Below, in pieces: positions 47,297 to 54,785 of a stretch of DNA of 64,000 nucleotides. How positions within the stretch are numbered: the stretch's first letter is position 1; every line of letters starts with the position of its first letter. The stretch comes from Streptomyces fumigatiscleroticus (GTDB lineage: Bacteria > Actinomycetota > Actinomycetes > Streptomycetales > Streptomycetaceae). Location of the stretch: positions 62,001-126,000 of the forward strand of contig NZ_BMQF01000011.1 of the NCBI RefSeq assembly GCF_014647975.1. The letters run 5' to 3'. The position numbers and the translations under genes are program-made. The notes under the pieces were generated by a model that saw only the letters and a program-made list of their open reading frames with translations, had not been told where the DNA came from and searched no databases.

Positions 47297-47797
47297 ATGG
47301 CCGACAAGGCGCAGTACGAGGAGTTGATCCGCCAGTTCAGCGCCTTCGGCGCCGTGAAGCGGGAGCTGGGACGCATCATGCCGTCCGACTGCCCCGGCGG
47401 CTCCGCCGCCGTGCTGACGCTGCTCGGCCGCTACGGCGACATGCGCATGAGCAAGCTCGCGGAACTGCTCGCCGTGGACATGTCGGTCACCAGCCGCCAT
47501 GTCGCGCACGTCGCCGAACGGGGCTGGATCGAACGCCTCCCCGACCCCGCCGACAAGCGCTCGCGCATCGTGCACCTCACTCCGGCCGGCCAGGCACAGC
47601 TCGACGAGCTGACCGGGCGGACCACCCAGCTGCTGGCCGAGCGCCTGGACGACTGGAGCGACGACGAGGTGAGCCAGCTCATCCGGCTCATGACCCGGCT
47701 GAGGGCGAGCTTCGACGACTGCCGGTTCACCCCGGCCCGGTCCGCCGCACCACCCGTGGTCGACCAGTCCACCCGTACACCCGCGATCACCACGTAA
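47297..47797 (+). CDS. MarR-family regulator
   Basis: Product of 166 aa. Winged helix: MRMSKLAELLAVDMSVTSRHVAHVAERGWIERLPDPADKRSRIVHLTPAG, with the DKRS wing. It probably represses the MFS gene 13 bp downstream and its own operon until an effector is bound. Start ATG 47297 with GGAGG upstream. Confidence 0.92.
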   Translation: MADKAQYEELIRQFSAFGAVKRELGRIMPSDCPGGSAAVLTLLGRYGDMRMSKLAELLAVDMSVTSRHVAHVAERGWIERLPDPADKRSRIVHLTPAGQAQLDELTGRTTQLLAERLDDWSDDEVSQLIRLMTRLRASFDDCRFTPARSAAPPVVDQSTRTPAITT

Positions 47798-47810
47798 GAA
47801 AAGGAAGTCC

Positions 47811-50345
47811 ATGGCAACCACCACACCAGCCGGTGTGCGGGCTCATGCCAAGCACGGGGGAGGATCATCCTCCGGCGGCGCTCCGATGACGCACCGGCAG
47901 ATCATGGAGGCGCTCTCCGGGCTGCTGCTCGGCATGTTCGCCGCCATCCTGTCCTCGACCATCGTCTCCAACGCCCTGCCCGAGATCATCTCCGACCTCG
48001 GCGGCGGCCAGAGCGCCTACACGTGGGTCGTCACGGCCGCGCTGCTGGCGATGACGGCCTCCACTCCCCTGTGGGGCAAGCTCGCGGACCTGGTCAGCAA
48101 GAAGGCCCTGGTCCAGATAGCCCTGTGTGTCTACATCGTCGGCTCCGTCGTCGCCGGCCTGTCGCAGAACCCGGCGATGCTGATCAGCGCGCGTGTGATC
48201 CAGGGCATCGGCGCCGGCGGTCTGTCCGCCCTGGCGCAGATCGTCATGGCCGCGATGATCTCCCCGCGTGAGCGCGGCCGTTACTCCGGCTACCTGGGCG
48301 CGACCTTCGCCGTCGCGACCGTCGGCGGCCCGCTGCTCGGCGGTGTCATCACCGACACCGACTGGCTCGGCTGGCGCTGGTGCCTCTACGTCGGTGTGCC
48401 CTTCGCGCTGATCGCCCTGGTCGTGCTCCAGAAGACGCTGCACCTGCCGGAGACCAAGCGCAAGGTCAAGGTCGACTGGGCCGGTGCCTTCTTCATCACC
48501 GCGGCCGTCTGCCTGCTGCTGATCTGGGTCACCTTCGCCGACGACAAGTACGACTGGATGTCCTGGCAGACGGGCGTCATGGTCGGCGGCGCGATCGTGC
48601 TCGTGCTGATCTTCTGCTTCGTGGAGACGAAGGCCAGCGAGCCGATCATCCCGCTGCGGCTGTTCAAGAACCGCACCATCACCCTGGCGTCGATCGCCTC
48701 GCTGTTCGTCGGTATCGCGATGTTCGCGGGCACCGTCTACTTCAGCCAGTACTTCCAGCTGGCCCGGGACAAGTCCCCGACCATGTCGGGCGTCATGACC
48801 ATCCCGATGATCGGCGGTCTGTTCATCTCCTCCACGGTCTCCGGTCAGGTCATCACCAAGACCGGCAAGTGGAAGGCGTGGCTGCTGGCCGGCGGCGTGC
48901 TGCTGACGGCGGGCCTGGGCCTGCTGTCGACCATGCGCTACGACACCCCGTACTGGCACATCGCGATCTTCATGGCGCTGATGGGTCTCGGCGTCGGCAT
49001 GATGATGCAGAACCTGGTGCTCTGCACCCAGAACCAGGTGGCCCCGAGCGACCTGGGCTCCGCGTCCTCCACGGTGACCTTCTTCCGGTCCCTCGGCGGT
49101 GCGGTCGGCGTCTCGGTGCTCGGCTCGGTCATGTCCACCCGGATCAGCCACTACGCCCAGGACAGCATCGGCTCGCTCAGCCCGCAGGAGCAGGCGGCCG
49201 CGGCCAAGGCCGCCGGCGGCAGCTCGATCCCGGACATGGACCTGCTGCCCCCGGGCATCCGCACCTGGCTGGAGAGCGCCTACGGGCACGGCATCGCCGA
49301 CATCTTCCTGTACGTCGCGCCGATCGCCTTCCTGGCCTTCATCGTGACGCTGTTCATCAAGGAGGTTCCGCTGCGCACCAGCGGCGCCCTGGCGCAGGCC
49401 GCCGAGGCGAACTCCCAGACCGCTCCCGCGGCGGCTCCGGCCCCGGCCGAGGCCACCACGGCTCCCGAGCCGGTTCCCGCGGCGGTGGCGTCCTCCGTCG
49501 CCCAGCCCGGTGCAAAGGGCACGCAGCGCCTGGCCGCGGTGGCCACGGCGGCCCCGACGGCCTCGGCCGAGCAGCCGGTCTCCGGCGGCATCCCGGTGCG
49601 CGGCTTCGTCCGCGGCGCCGAGAGCGCGCCCGTCCCGCAGGCGGCGGTCACGCTGATCTCGCTGGCGGGCCGGCAGCTGGGCCGGTCGGTCGCCCAGGGC
49701 GACGGCTCCTACGGCGTCGACGCGCCGGGCGCGGGCTCGTACGTCCTGATCGCCTCCGCCGACGGCTACCAGCCGCAGGCGTCGACGATCGTCGTCAACG
49801 ACGAGCCGGTCGCCTACGACATCCTGCTCAGCGGCACCAGCGGCCTGAACGGTCTGGTGCGGGCGGCGGAGAACGGGCTGCCGGTCAAGGACGCCATGGT
49901 CGTCGTGACCGACGTGCGCGGTGATCTGCTGGCCACCCAGGCCACCGGCGAGCAGGGCGAGTTCTCCTTCGCCGAGCTGGTGCCGGGAACGGTGACCGTC
50001 GCGGTCAACGCCGCCGGGTTCCGGCCGCGCGCCCTGCCCGTCGAGGTGGGCGGCACCGGCGTCACCCGGGTCGAGGTCGACCTCGACTCCGGGGCCCAGC
50101 TCCAGGGTGTCGTGAAGGCGCCGCACGGTCCGCTGGCCGACGCCCGCGTGACCCTGGTCGACGCGGCCGGCAACGTGGTCGGCACGGCCACCACCGGTGC
50201 GGACGGCGCGTACGCCTTCACCGACCTGGACAGCGGCGAGTACACCGTCATCGCCACCGGCTACCCGCCGGTCGCGACGGCCCTGACGGTCGCCGGCCGC
50301 GGTGTCGACGACCACGACATCGAGCTCGCCCACCCGGGCGAGTAG
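47811..50345 (+). CDS. DHA2 MFS exporter with C-terminal carboxypeptidase-regulatory repeats
   Basis: Protein of 844 aa, far longer than the usual 480-550 aa. Residues 35-525 form an EmrB/QacA-type 14-helix drug transporter (LLLGMFAAILSSTIVSNALPEI, GIGAGGLSALAQIV motif, RWCLYVGVPFALI). After an Ala/Pro/Thr linker (about 530-600), three beta-sandwich repeats of the carboxypeptidase regulatory-like type follow: GGIPVRGFVRGAESAPVPQAAVTL..., GLNGLVRAAENGLPVKDAMVVV..., and QLQGVVKAPHGPLADARVTLV. The next gene carries the same kind of domain fused to YceI. The substrate is unknown; MarR control suggests a toxic compound or lipid. Confidence 0.9.
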   Translation: MATTTPAGVRAHAKHGGGSSSGGAPMTHRQIMEALSGLLLGMFAAILSSTIVSNALPEIISDLGGGQSAYTWVVTAALLAMTASTPLWGKLADLVSKKALVQIALCVYIVGSVVAGLSQNPAMLISARVIQGIGAGGLSALAQIVMAAMISPRERGRYSGYLGATFAVATVGGPLLGGVITDTDWLGWRWCLYVGVPFALIALVVLQKTLHLPETKRKVKVDWAGAFFITAAVCLLLIWVTFADDKYDWMSWQTGVMVGGAIVLVLIFCFVETKASEPIIPLRLFKNRTITLASIASLFVGIAMFAGTVYFSQYFQLARDKSPTMSGVMTIPMIGGLFISSTVSGQVITKTGKWKAWLLAGGVLLTAGLGLLSTMRYDTPYWHIAIFMALMGLGVGMMMQNLVLCTQNQVAPSDLGSASSTVTFFRSLGGAVGVSVLGSVMSTRISHYAQDSIGSLSPQEQAAAAKAAGGSSIPDMDLLPPGIRTWLESAYGHGIADIFLYVAPIAFLAFIVTLFIKEVPLRTSGALAQAAEANSQTAPAAAPAPAEATTAPEPVPAAVASSVAQPGAKGTQRLAAVATAAPTASAEQPVSGGIPVRGFVRGAESAPVPQAAVTLISLAGRQLGRSVAQGDGSYGVDAPGAGSYVLIASADGYQPQASTIVVNDEPVAYDILLSGTSGLNGLVRAAENGLPVKDAMVVVTDVRGDLLATQATGEQGEFSFAELVPGTVTVAVNAAGFRPRALPVEVGGTGVTRVEVDLDSGAQLQGVVKAPHGPLADARVTLVDAAGNVVGTATTGADGAYAFTDLDSGEYTVIATGYPPVATALTVAGRGVDDHDIELAHPGE

Positions 50346-50355
50346 CCGGACCCCG

Positions 50356-50400
50356 GCCCGCGGTGGGCGCGCTCTGAGCGGAAGCGCGCCCACCGCGGGC
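50356..50400 (+). terminator. Terminator after MFS gene
   Basis: 18-bp perfect stem (50356-50373 with 50383-50400) followed by a T-rich stretch (cggtctctttg...tttttt). Confidence 0.85.
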
Positions 50401-50456
50401 CGGTCTCTTTGTGGCCACTTTTTTAGTCTTTTTGAGTCTTTCAGGGAGAGAACGGG

Positions 50457-51278
50457 ATGGGACTGACCGCGAGGATTCGCACCCGGGACGGATGGGCCGT
50501 GTCGCACGCGGTCGTCACGGTGACCGACATGACCGGTGCGCAGGTGCTGCGCGCCGAGGCGGACGCCGAGGGCACCGTGCGGGACCCGAACCCGCTGGCC
50601 CCCGGGGCGTACACCGTGATCGTCACGGCCGTCGGATACGCGCCCGCCGCGTCCAGCGCGATCGTCACCGCCAGCGGGCGGGCCGACGTCGGCACCGTGA
50701 CGCTGGCCCGGCAGGGCGGCACCGAGCTGCCGCCGCCGGGACCGTGGACCATCGACCCGGTCCACTCCAGCGTGGCCGCCGTCGCCCAGCACCTGGGCAT
50801 CTCCAGCGTGCACGGCCGGTTCACGGACTTCTCCGGCACGATCGAGATCGCCCCGGACGACGTCACCAAGTCGCGCGTCGAGGCCGTCATCCGGGCCGCC
50901 TCCATCGACACCGGCAACGGCATGCGCGACACCCACCTGAGGTCCGCGGACTTCCTGGACGTCGAGCACTTCCCGGAGATCACCTACCGGTCCACGGGCG
51001 TCACGGTGGCCGGCTCCGACCGCTGGACCGTCCACGGCGAGCTGGGCCTGCACGGCGTCGTCCGCCCGGTCGACCTGGACCTGGCCTACCTCGGCACCGG
51101 CGCCGACCCCTGGGGCGGCACCCGGGCGGCGTTCCGGGCGACGACGGAGCTCAGGCGCGACGACTTCGCGATGAACTACAACCAGGTCCTCCAGGCCGGT
51201 ATCGCCGCCGTCGGCACCACGCTCAAGGTGGAGCTGGACATCCAGGCGGTGCAGGGCGACTCACTGCCGGCCGCGTGA
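50457..51278 (+). CDS. YceI lipocalin-like protein with N-terminal carboxypeptidase-regulatory domain
   Basis: Product of 273 aa, no signal peptide. Residues 1-85 form a carboxypeptidase-regulatory beta-sandwich (RIRTRDGWAVSHAVVTVTDMTG...PGAYTVIVTAVGY). Residues 95-270 are YceI: WTIDPVHSSVAAVAQHLGISSVHGRFTDFSGTI, MRDTHLRSADFLDVEHFPEITY and ELGLHGVVRPVDL. YceI proteins bind polyisoprenoid chains. Despite the terminator, the shared domain links it to the MFS exporter. Confidence 0.9.
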   Translation: MGLTARIRTRDGWAVSHAVVTVTDMTGAQVLRAEADAEGTVRDPNPLAPGAYTVIVTAVGYAPAASSAIVTASGRADVGTVTLARQGGTELPPPGPWTIDPVHSSVAAVAQHLGISSVHGRFTDFSGTIEIAPDDVTKSRVEAVIRAASIDTGNGMRDTHLRSADFLDVEHFPEITYRSTGVTVAGSDRWTVHGELGLHGVVRPVDLDLAYLGTGADPWGGTRAAFRATTELRRDDFAMNYNQVLQAGIAAVGTTLKVELDIQAVQGDSLPAA

Positions 51279-51962
51279 GGCCGCGCCGCTCACCCTGGCC
51301 ACCAGGTCGCTGCACAGGTCCCGCAGCTTGACGTTGCTGTCCTGGGAGGCCCGGCGCAGACGCTCCAGCGCGTTGCGGGCGTCGATGCGCTCGCGGGCCA
51401 TCAGGATGCCGATCGCCTGGTCGATGACGCTGCGGGACAGCAGGGCGGTACGCACGTCGGCCGCCGACTGCCGCCGGTGCTCTATGCGCAGGGCCGTGCC
51501 GACGGCCCCCGCCACCCGCTCCGCGAAGGCGCGGGCCGTCTCCCGGTGCTCGCCCAGCGACCCGGGCGCCCCGCCGTAGTAGTTGATCGCGGCGTCCGCC
51601 CCGCCCTCCACGGCGAGCGGCACCGCCAGCACACAGTGCACGCCGGAGGAGAGAGCGTAGGGCGTGTACGAGGGCCAGCGGGTCTCGGTGGCCAGGTCCG
51701 CGGCGTACTGCTCGGTCCCCGTCTCGGCGGCCTGGACACAGGGGCCCGAGCCGTTCTCGTACTGACGCTGGTCCAGGCCGCTGGGCAGCCCGTCGCTGCC
51801 CGCCAGGGTCAGCAGCCGGTCCCCCCGGCGCACCGTGATGCTGCACGCCACGACGCCGGGGACCTCGCGCACCGCGCGGTCGGTCAGATCGCGCAGCAGG
51901 GTGTCGAGACCATGGGTGCGCACCATCGCCTGGTCCAGCGTTTCGAAGGCCTCGGAACTCAT
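51261..51962 (-). CDS. GAF-ANTAR regulator
   Basis: Product of 233 aa (ATG 51962). GAF sensor domain (ACSITVRRGDRLLTLAGSDGLPSGLDQRQYENGSGPCVQAAE) then ANTAR (LLSRSVIDQAIGILMARERIDARNALERLRRASQDSN, residues about 170-210). ANTAR domains bind paired RNA hairpins and prevent termination. The last 18 bp overlap the convergent YceI gene. Confidence 0.88.
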   Translation of the reverse strand: MSSEAFETLDQAMVRTHGLDTLLRDLTDRAVREVPGVVACSITVRRGDRLLTLAGSDGLPSGLDQRQYENGSGPCVQAAETGTEQYAADLATETRWPSYTPYALSSGVHCVLAVPLAVEGGADAAINYYGGAPGSLGEHRETARAFAERVAGAVGTALRIEHRRQSAADVRTALLSRSVIDQAIGILMARERIDARNALERLRRASQDSNVKLRDLCSDLVARVSGAASRGRQ

Positions 51963-51990
51963 GACCGTACGGATATCCCGTCCGCGCCCG

Positions 51991-52710
51991 TTAACTCCCT
52001 GCACCCGACTGGGTGTCGTCGGCGTCGACGATGCGGCGGGCGAGGTCGCGCAGCTTCACGTTCTCCCGCTGCGACGCCTTCACCAGGCTGTCGAAGGCAC
52101 CGGCCGCGTCGATGTTCAGGCGCTCCATGAGCATGCCGGTGGCCTGGCCGATCAGGTCCCGGGTGCGCATGGCCTCGGTCAGCTGCTCGCGGGTGGTCGC
52201 CGACTCCAGGGCGATGGAGACATGCGCGGTGAACAGCCGGCCGACCCGCGTCGCGGAGTCGTCGAAGGCCCGCGGCTTGCGGGCGTAGACCGTCAGCACG
52301 GTGAGGCGGCGCCGGTCGGCGCGCAGCCGCAGGGACAGCGCCGAGCGCAGGCCCAGCCCGGACAGGACGTTCCCGCCCCCGTCCGCCTCGGTGTCCTCCA
52401 CCCGCACCACCGGCGTGCTCCACAACCGGTCCCGGTCCGGGTACGGCTCGCGGCCCCCGGTCCGGTCCTCCGCCGCGCGTACGGTCTCGTCGGTCCAGGC
52501 CAGGGTGCGGCACTGGCCGTCGCGTTCCCGTACCGATATACCCGCGTGCTCGGCACCGGGCACGACGAGCACCGCCAGGCGCACGGCCATGTCCAGGGTG
52601 CTGTGCGCGGTGGCCGTCGCGTGCAGTTGCCGAGCCGCCGCCGTCAGGGTCTCCGCCAGCTCCTGACCAGCAGGAAAACGGGGCAAATCAGAAAACTCGG
52701 ACGTAGCCAC
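51991..52710 (-). CDS. GAF-ANTAR regulator, second copy
   Basis: About 239 aa if started at GTG 52710, which has AAGAGG 6 nt upstream; ATG 52728 is an alternative. GAF part (LDMAVRLAVLVVPGAEHAGISVRERDGQCRTLAWTDETV) and ANTAR (MRTRDLIGQATGMLMERLNIDAAGAFDSLVKASQREN). Same architecture as the next gene but divergent sequence. The tandem pair could recognise different RNA targets. Confidence 0.87.
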   Translation of the reverse strand: MATSEFSDLPRFPAGQELAETLTAAARQLHATATAHSTLDMAVRLAVLVVPGAEHAGISVRERDGQCRTLAWTDETVRAAEDRTGGREPYPDRDRLWSTPVVRVEDTEADGGGNVLSGLGLRSALSLRLRADRRRLTVLTVYARKPRAFDDSATRVGRLFTAHVSIALESATTREQLTEAMRTRDLIGQATGMLMERLNIDAAGAFDSLVKASQRENVKLRDLARRIVDADDTQSGAGS

Positions 52711-52946
52711 CACGAACCTCTTCGGCATGCACGACCGACCGGCCGTGCGCAGGAGAGCTCCGCAGCACATTCCCGACTGCGAGCACAGGACGGACAGCAC
52801 TTTAGCTGCTCGGTTGAGACGAGGTGACGCCCGGCCGACGGACCGCCCGAGCGCCTTTCGCACCCGGCCGTCGGCATGGTGGAATGGGGCGACGGGTCAG
52901 GAAGCGGCCTTACCGGAATCCGGACGAAACCTGCCAGGTGAGTGCC

Positions 52947-53300
52947 GTGACCTATCTCCCGAATCCGTGCGAGCCGCGTGAACTGCCCGGCTCCGCCCTT
53001 CTCTCGCTTCCTCCCGAGATCGATCTCTGCAACGCCTCGGAGCTGCTGACGCAGATCGTGTCCGAGGCGGACGCCCGCGCCGACCGGCTGCGGGTCCTGG
53101 TGCTGGACCTGACGGGAACCCACTTCATGGATTCCCAGGGCGTGCGCCTCATCAACGAGGTGCGCCACCATCTGCGCCACCGGGCGCGGGTACGGGTGGT
53201 GGCGGAGCCCGACGGTGTGGCCAGCCACGTACTGGAGCTGACCGGCGTACGCCGGGACGTCCCCGTCTACGACAACCTCGCCGAAGCCCTGATGCCCTGA
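52947..53300 (+). CDS. STAS-domain anti-sigma factor antagonist
   Basis: Product of 117 aa from GTG 52947. STAS fold: LSLPPEIDLCNASELLTQIVSE, VLVLDLTGTHFMDSQGVRLINEV with the phosphorylatable Ser after Asp, and AEPDGVASHVLELTGV. Partner anti-sigma kinases are probably elsewhere, since SigF/SigN-type sigma factors are controlled this way. Divergent from the ANTAR gene. Confidence 0.87.
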   Translation: MTYLPNPCEPRELPGSALLSLPPEIDLCNASELLTQIVSEADARADRLRVLVLDLTGTHFMDSQGVRLINEVRHHLRHRARVRVVAEPDGVASHVLELTGVRRDVPVYDNLAEALMP

Positions 53301-53323
53301 GAGTCGGTCCTAGGCTGACTCCC

Positions 53324-53794
53324 ATGGCACCCAACATCGCGACCAACACACGCGTCTCACTGGACGAACTGCTGGACTTCGTACGCCCCCGGCACCGCGC
53401 GATCCTGCTGACCCGGCGCGCCGACGGCGGCCCGCAGGCCTCGCCGCTGACCTGCGGCGTCGACGACTCGGGCCGGATCGTGGTCTCCACGTACCCGGAG
53501 CGGGCCAAGACCCGCAACGTCCGGCGGGACCCGCGGGCCGGCATCGTCGTGCTGAGCGACGACTGGAACGGGCCCTGGGTCCAGATCGACGGCTCGGCGG
53601 AGGTCATCGACGCCCCCGACTCCGTCGAACCGCTCGTCGAGTACTACCGCAACATCGCCGGGGAGCACCCCGACTGGGACGAGTACCGCCAGGCGATGGT
53701 CAAGCAGGGCAAGTCGATCATCCGCATCACCCCGGAGCGGTGGGGCCCGGTGGCGACGGGGGGCTTCCCGGCACGGCTGGTCGCACAGGACTAG
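53324..53794 (+). CDS. PPOX-class F420-dependent oxidoreductase
   Basis: Product of 156 aa in the flavin/F420 split-barrel family: ILLTRRADGGPQASPLTCGVDDSGRIVVSTYPERAKTRNVRRDPRAGIVVLSDDWNGPWVQIDGSAEVIDAPD. The Arg/Lys-rich strand (KTRNVRRDPR) fits F420 phosphate binding. Start ATG 53324. Confidence 0.88.
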   Translation: MAPNIATNTRVSLDELLDFVRPRHRAILLTRRADGGPQASPLTCGVDDSGRIVVSTYPERAKTRNVRRDPRAGIVVLSDDWNGPWVQIDGSAEVIDAPDSVEPLVEYYRNIAGEHPDWDEYRQAMVKQGKSIIRITPERWGPVATGGFPARLVAQD

Positions 53795-53831
53795 CCGGCC
53801 GCGGGGCGGGGGCGGACACCGGGTCCGGCGT

Positions 53832-54599
53832 TCAGCCCCGCGCCACCATCGCCTCGATCCCCGCCACCAGCAGGTCCAGGGCGAACTCGAAGTCCCGCTC
53901 CAGCATCTCCGCCACCGTGTCGCCGCCGCGGGCCTCCCTGATCTCCGCCGACTCCTGGACGGCGTCGGAGGCGGCCGGGGAGTGCGACACCGCGCTCATG
54001 GCCTGCCGGTAGTAGTCGTCCCGGGTCATCCCGGCGTCCGCGCAGCGGGCGGTGAAGTGGCTCTCCACCGTGCCGTGGCCGTACACGAACTGGAAGACGG
54101 CGGAGATGGCCCCGGCCTGCCCGTGCACGGGCAGGCCGGTCCGGCGGATCACCTGCCGGACGGCCCGGGAGAAGGCGAGGTGGTGGGGGCCGATGTTGAG
54201 GAAGGTGCCGATCAGCTGCGACAGCCAGGGGTGGCGCACCAGCAGGGCCCGGTAGTCGCGGGCCAGCGTGCGCAGCTGCCCGCGCCAGTCCTCGCCGGCG
54301 TCCGCGTCGAGCCGCCGCAACTCGCCGAAGACGGCGTCCAGCGCGAGTTCGAGAAGGTCGTCCTTGGTGTCGACGTACCAGTAGACGGACATCGCGGTCA
54401 CCTTCAGTTCGGCGGCCAGCCGGCGCATGGAGAACCTGGCCAGGCCCTCGGCGTCCAGCAGGCGGACCGTCGCCTCGGTGATGCGGTCGCGGTCCAGACC
54501 CGACGGCTGTCCACCGCCGCGTCCGCCCCGGCGCGCCTTGCCCTCCAGCCAGACGCTGGTCCGCGCCGGCCGCTCGGCCCGCTGGGCTGCCCTCACCAT
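53832..54599 (-). CDS. TetR-family regulator
   Basis: Product of 255 aa. An Arg/Gly-rich N-terminal extension precedes the helix-turn-helix (ITEATVRLLDAEGLARFSMRRLAAELKVTAMSVYWYVDTKDDLLELALD, residues about 40-90). The C-terminal domain resembles the TetR_C tetracycline-repressor type. Convergent with the F420 oxidoreductase gene. Target unknown. Confidence 0.9.
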   Translation of the reverse strand: MVRAAQRAERPARTSVWLEGKARRGGRGGGQPSGLDRDRITEATVRLLDAEGLARFSMRRLAAELKVTAMSVYWYVDTKDDLLELALDAVFGELRRLDADAGEDWRGQLRTLARDYRALLVRHPWLSQLIGTFLNIGPHHLAFSRAVRQVIRRTGLPVHGQAGAISAVFQFVYGHGTVESHFTARCADAGMTRDDYYRQAMSAVSHSPAASDAVQESAEIREARGGDTVAEMLERDFEFALDLLVAGIEAMVARG

Positions 54600-54723
54600 G
54601 GCGCACCTTCCTCGAACTCCCGACGCCGGTCATGCTAGGCGCCCCCTACCCGGCCGGTCCGCGCTCAGACGCCCGTCACCTCGGAGTCTGCCCTCTGCGC
54701 CCCGCGGAGCAACGTGAGCGCGC

Positions 54724-54763
54724 GGCGGTGGCCCGGGGACCGTGCCGTCCCCGGGCCACCGCC
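54724..54763. terminator. Terminator between TetR and glycosyltransferase genes
   Basis: 17-bp perfect stem (54724-54740 and 54747-54763) with a 6-nt loop, positioned 22 bp after the minus-strand glycosyltransferase stop. Confidence 0.8.
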
Positions 54764-54785
54764 GTCCGGTGTGCGCGGGCGGGCC

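Noticed and set aside
47865..51053. Very long minus-strand frame (1062 codons) antisense to the MFS and YceI genes
   Set aside because: Composed of Arg/Asp/Gly/Gln-rich shadow sequence typical of high-GC antisense frames; the plus strand has clear family motifs.
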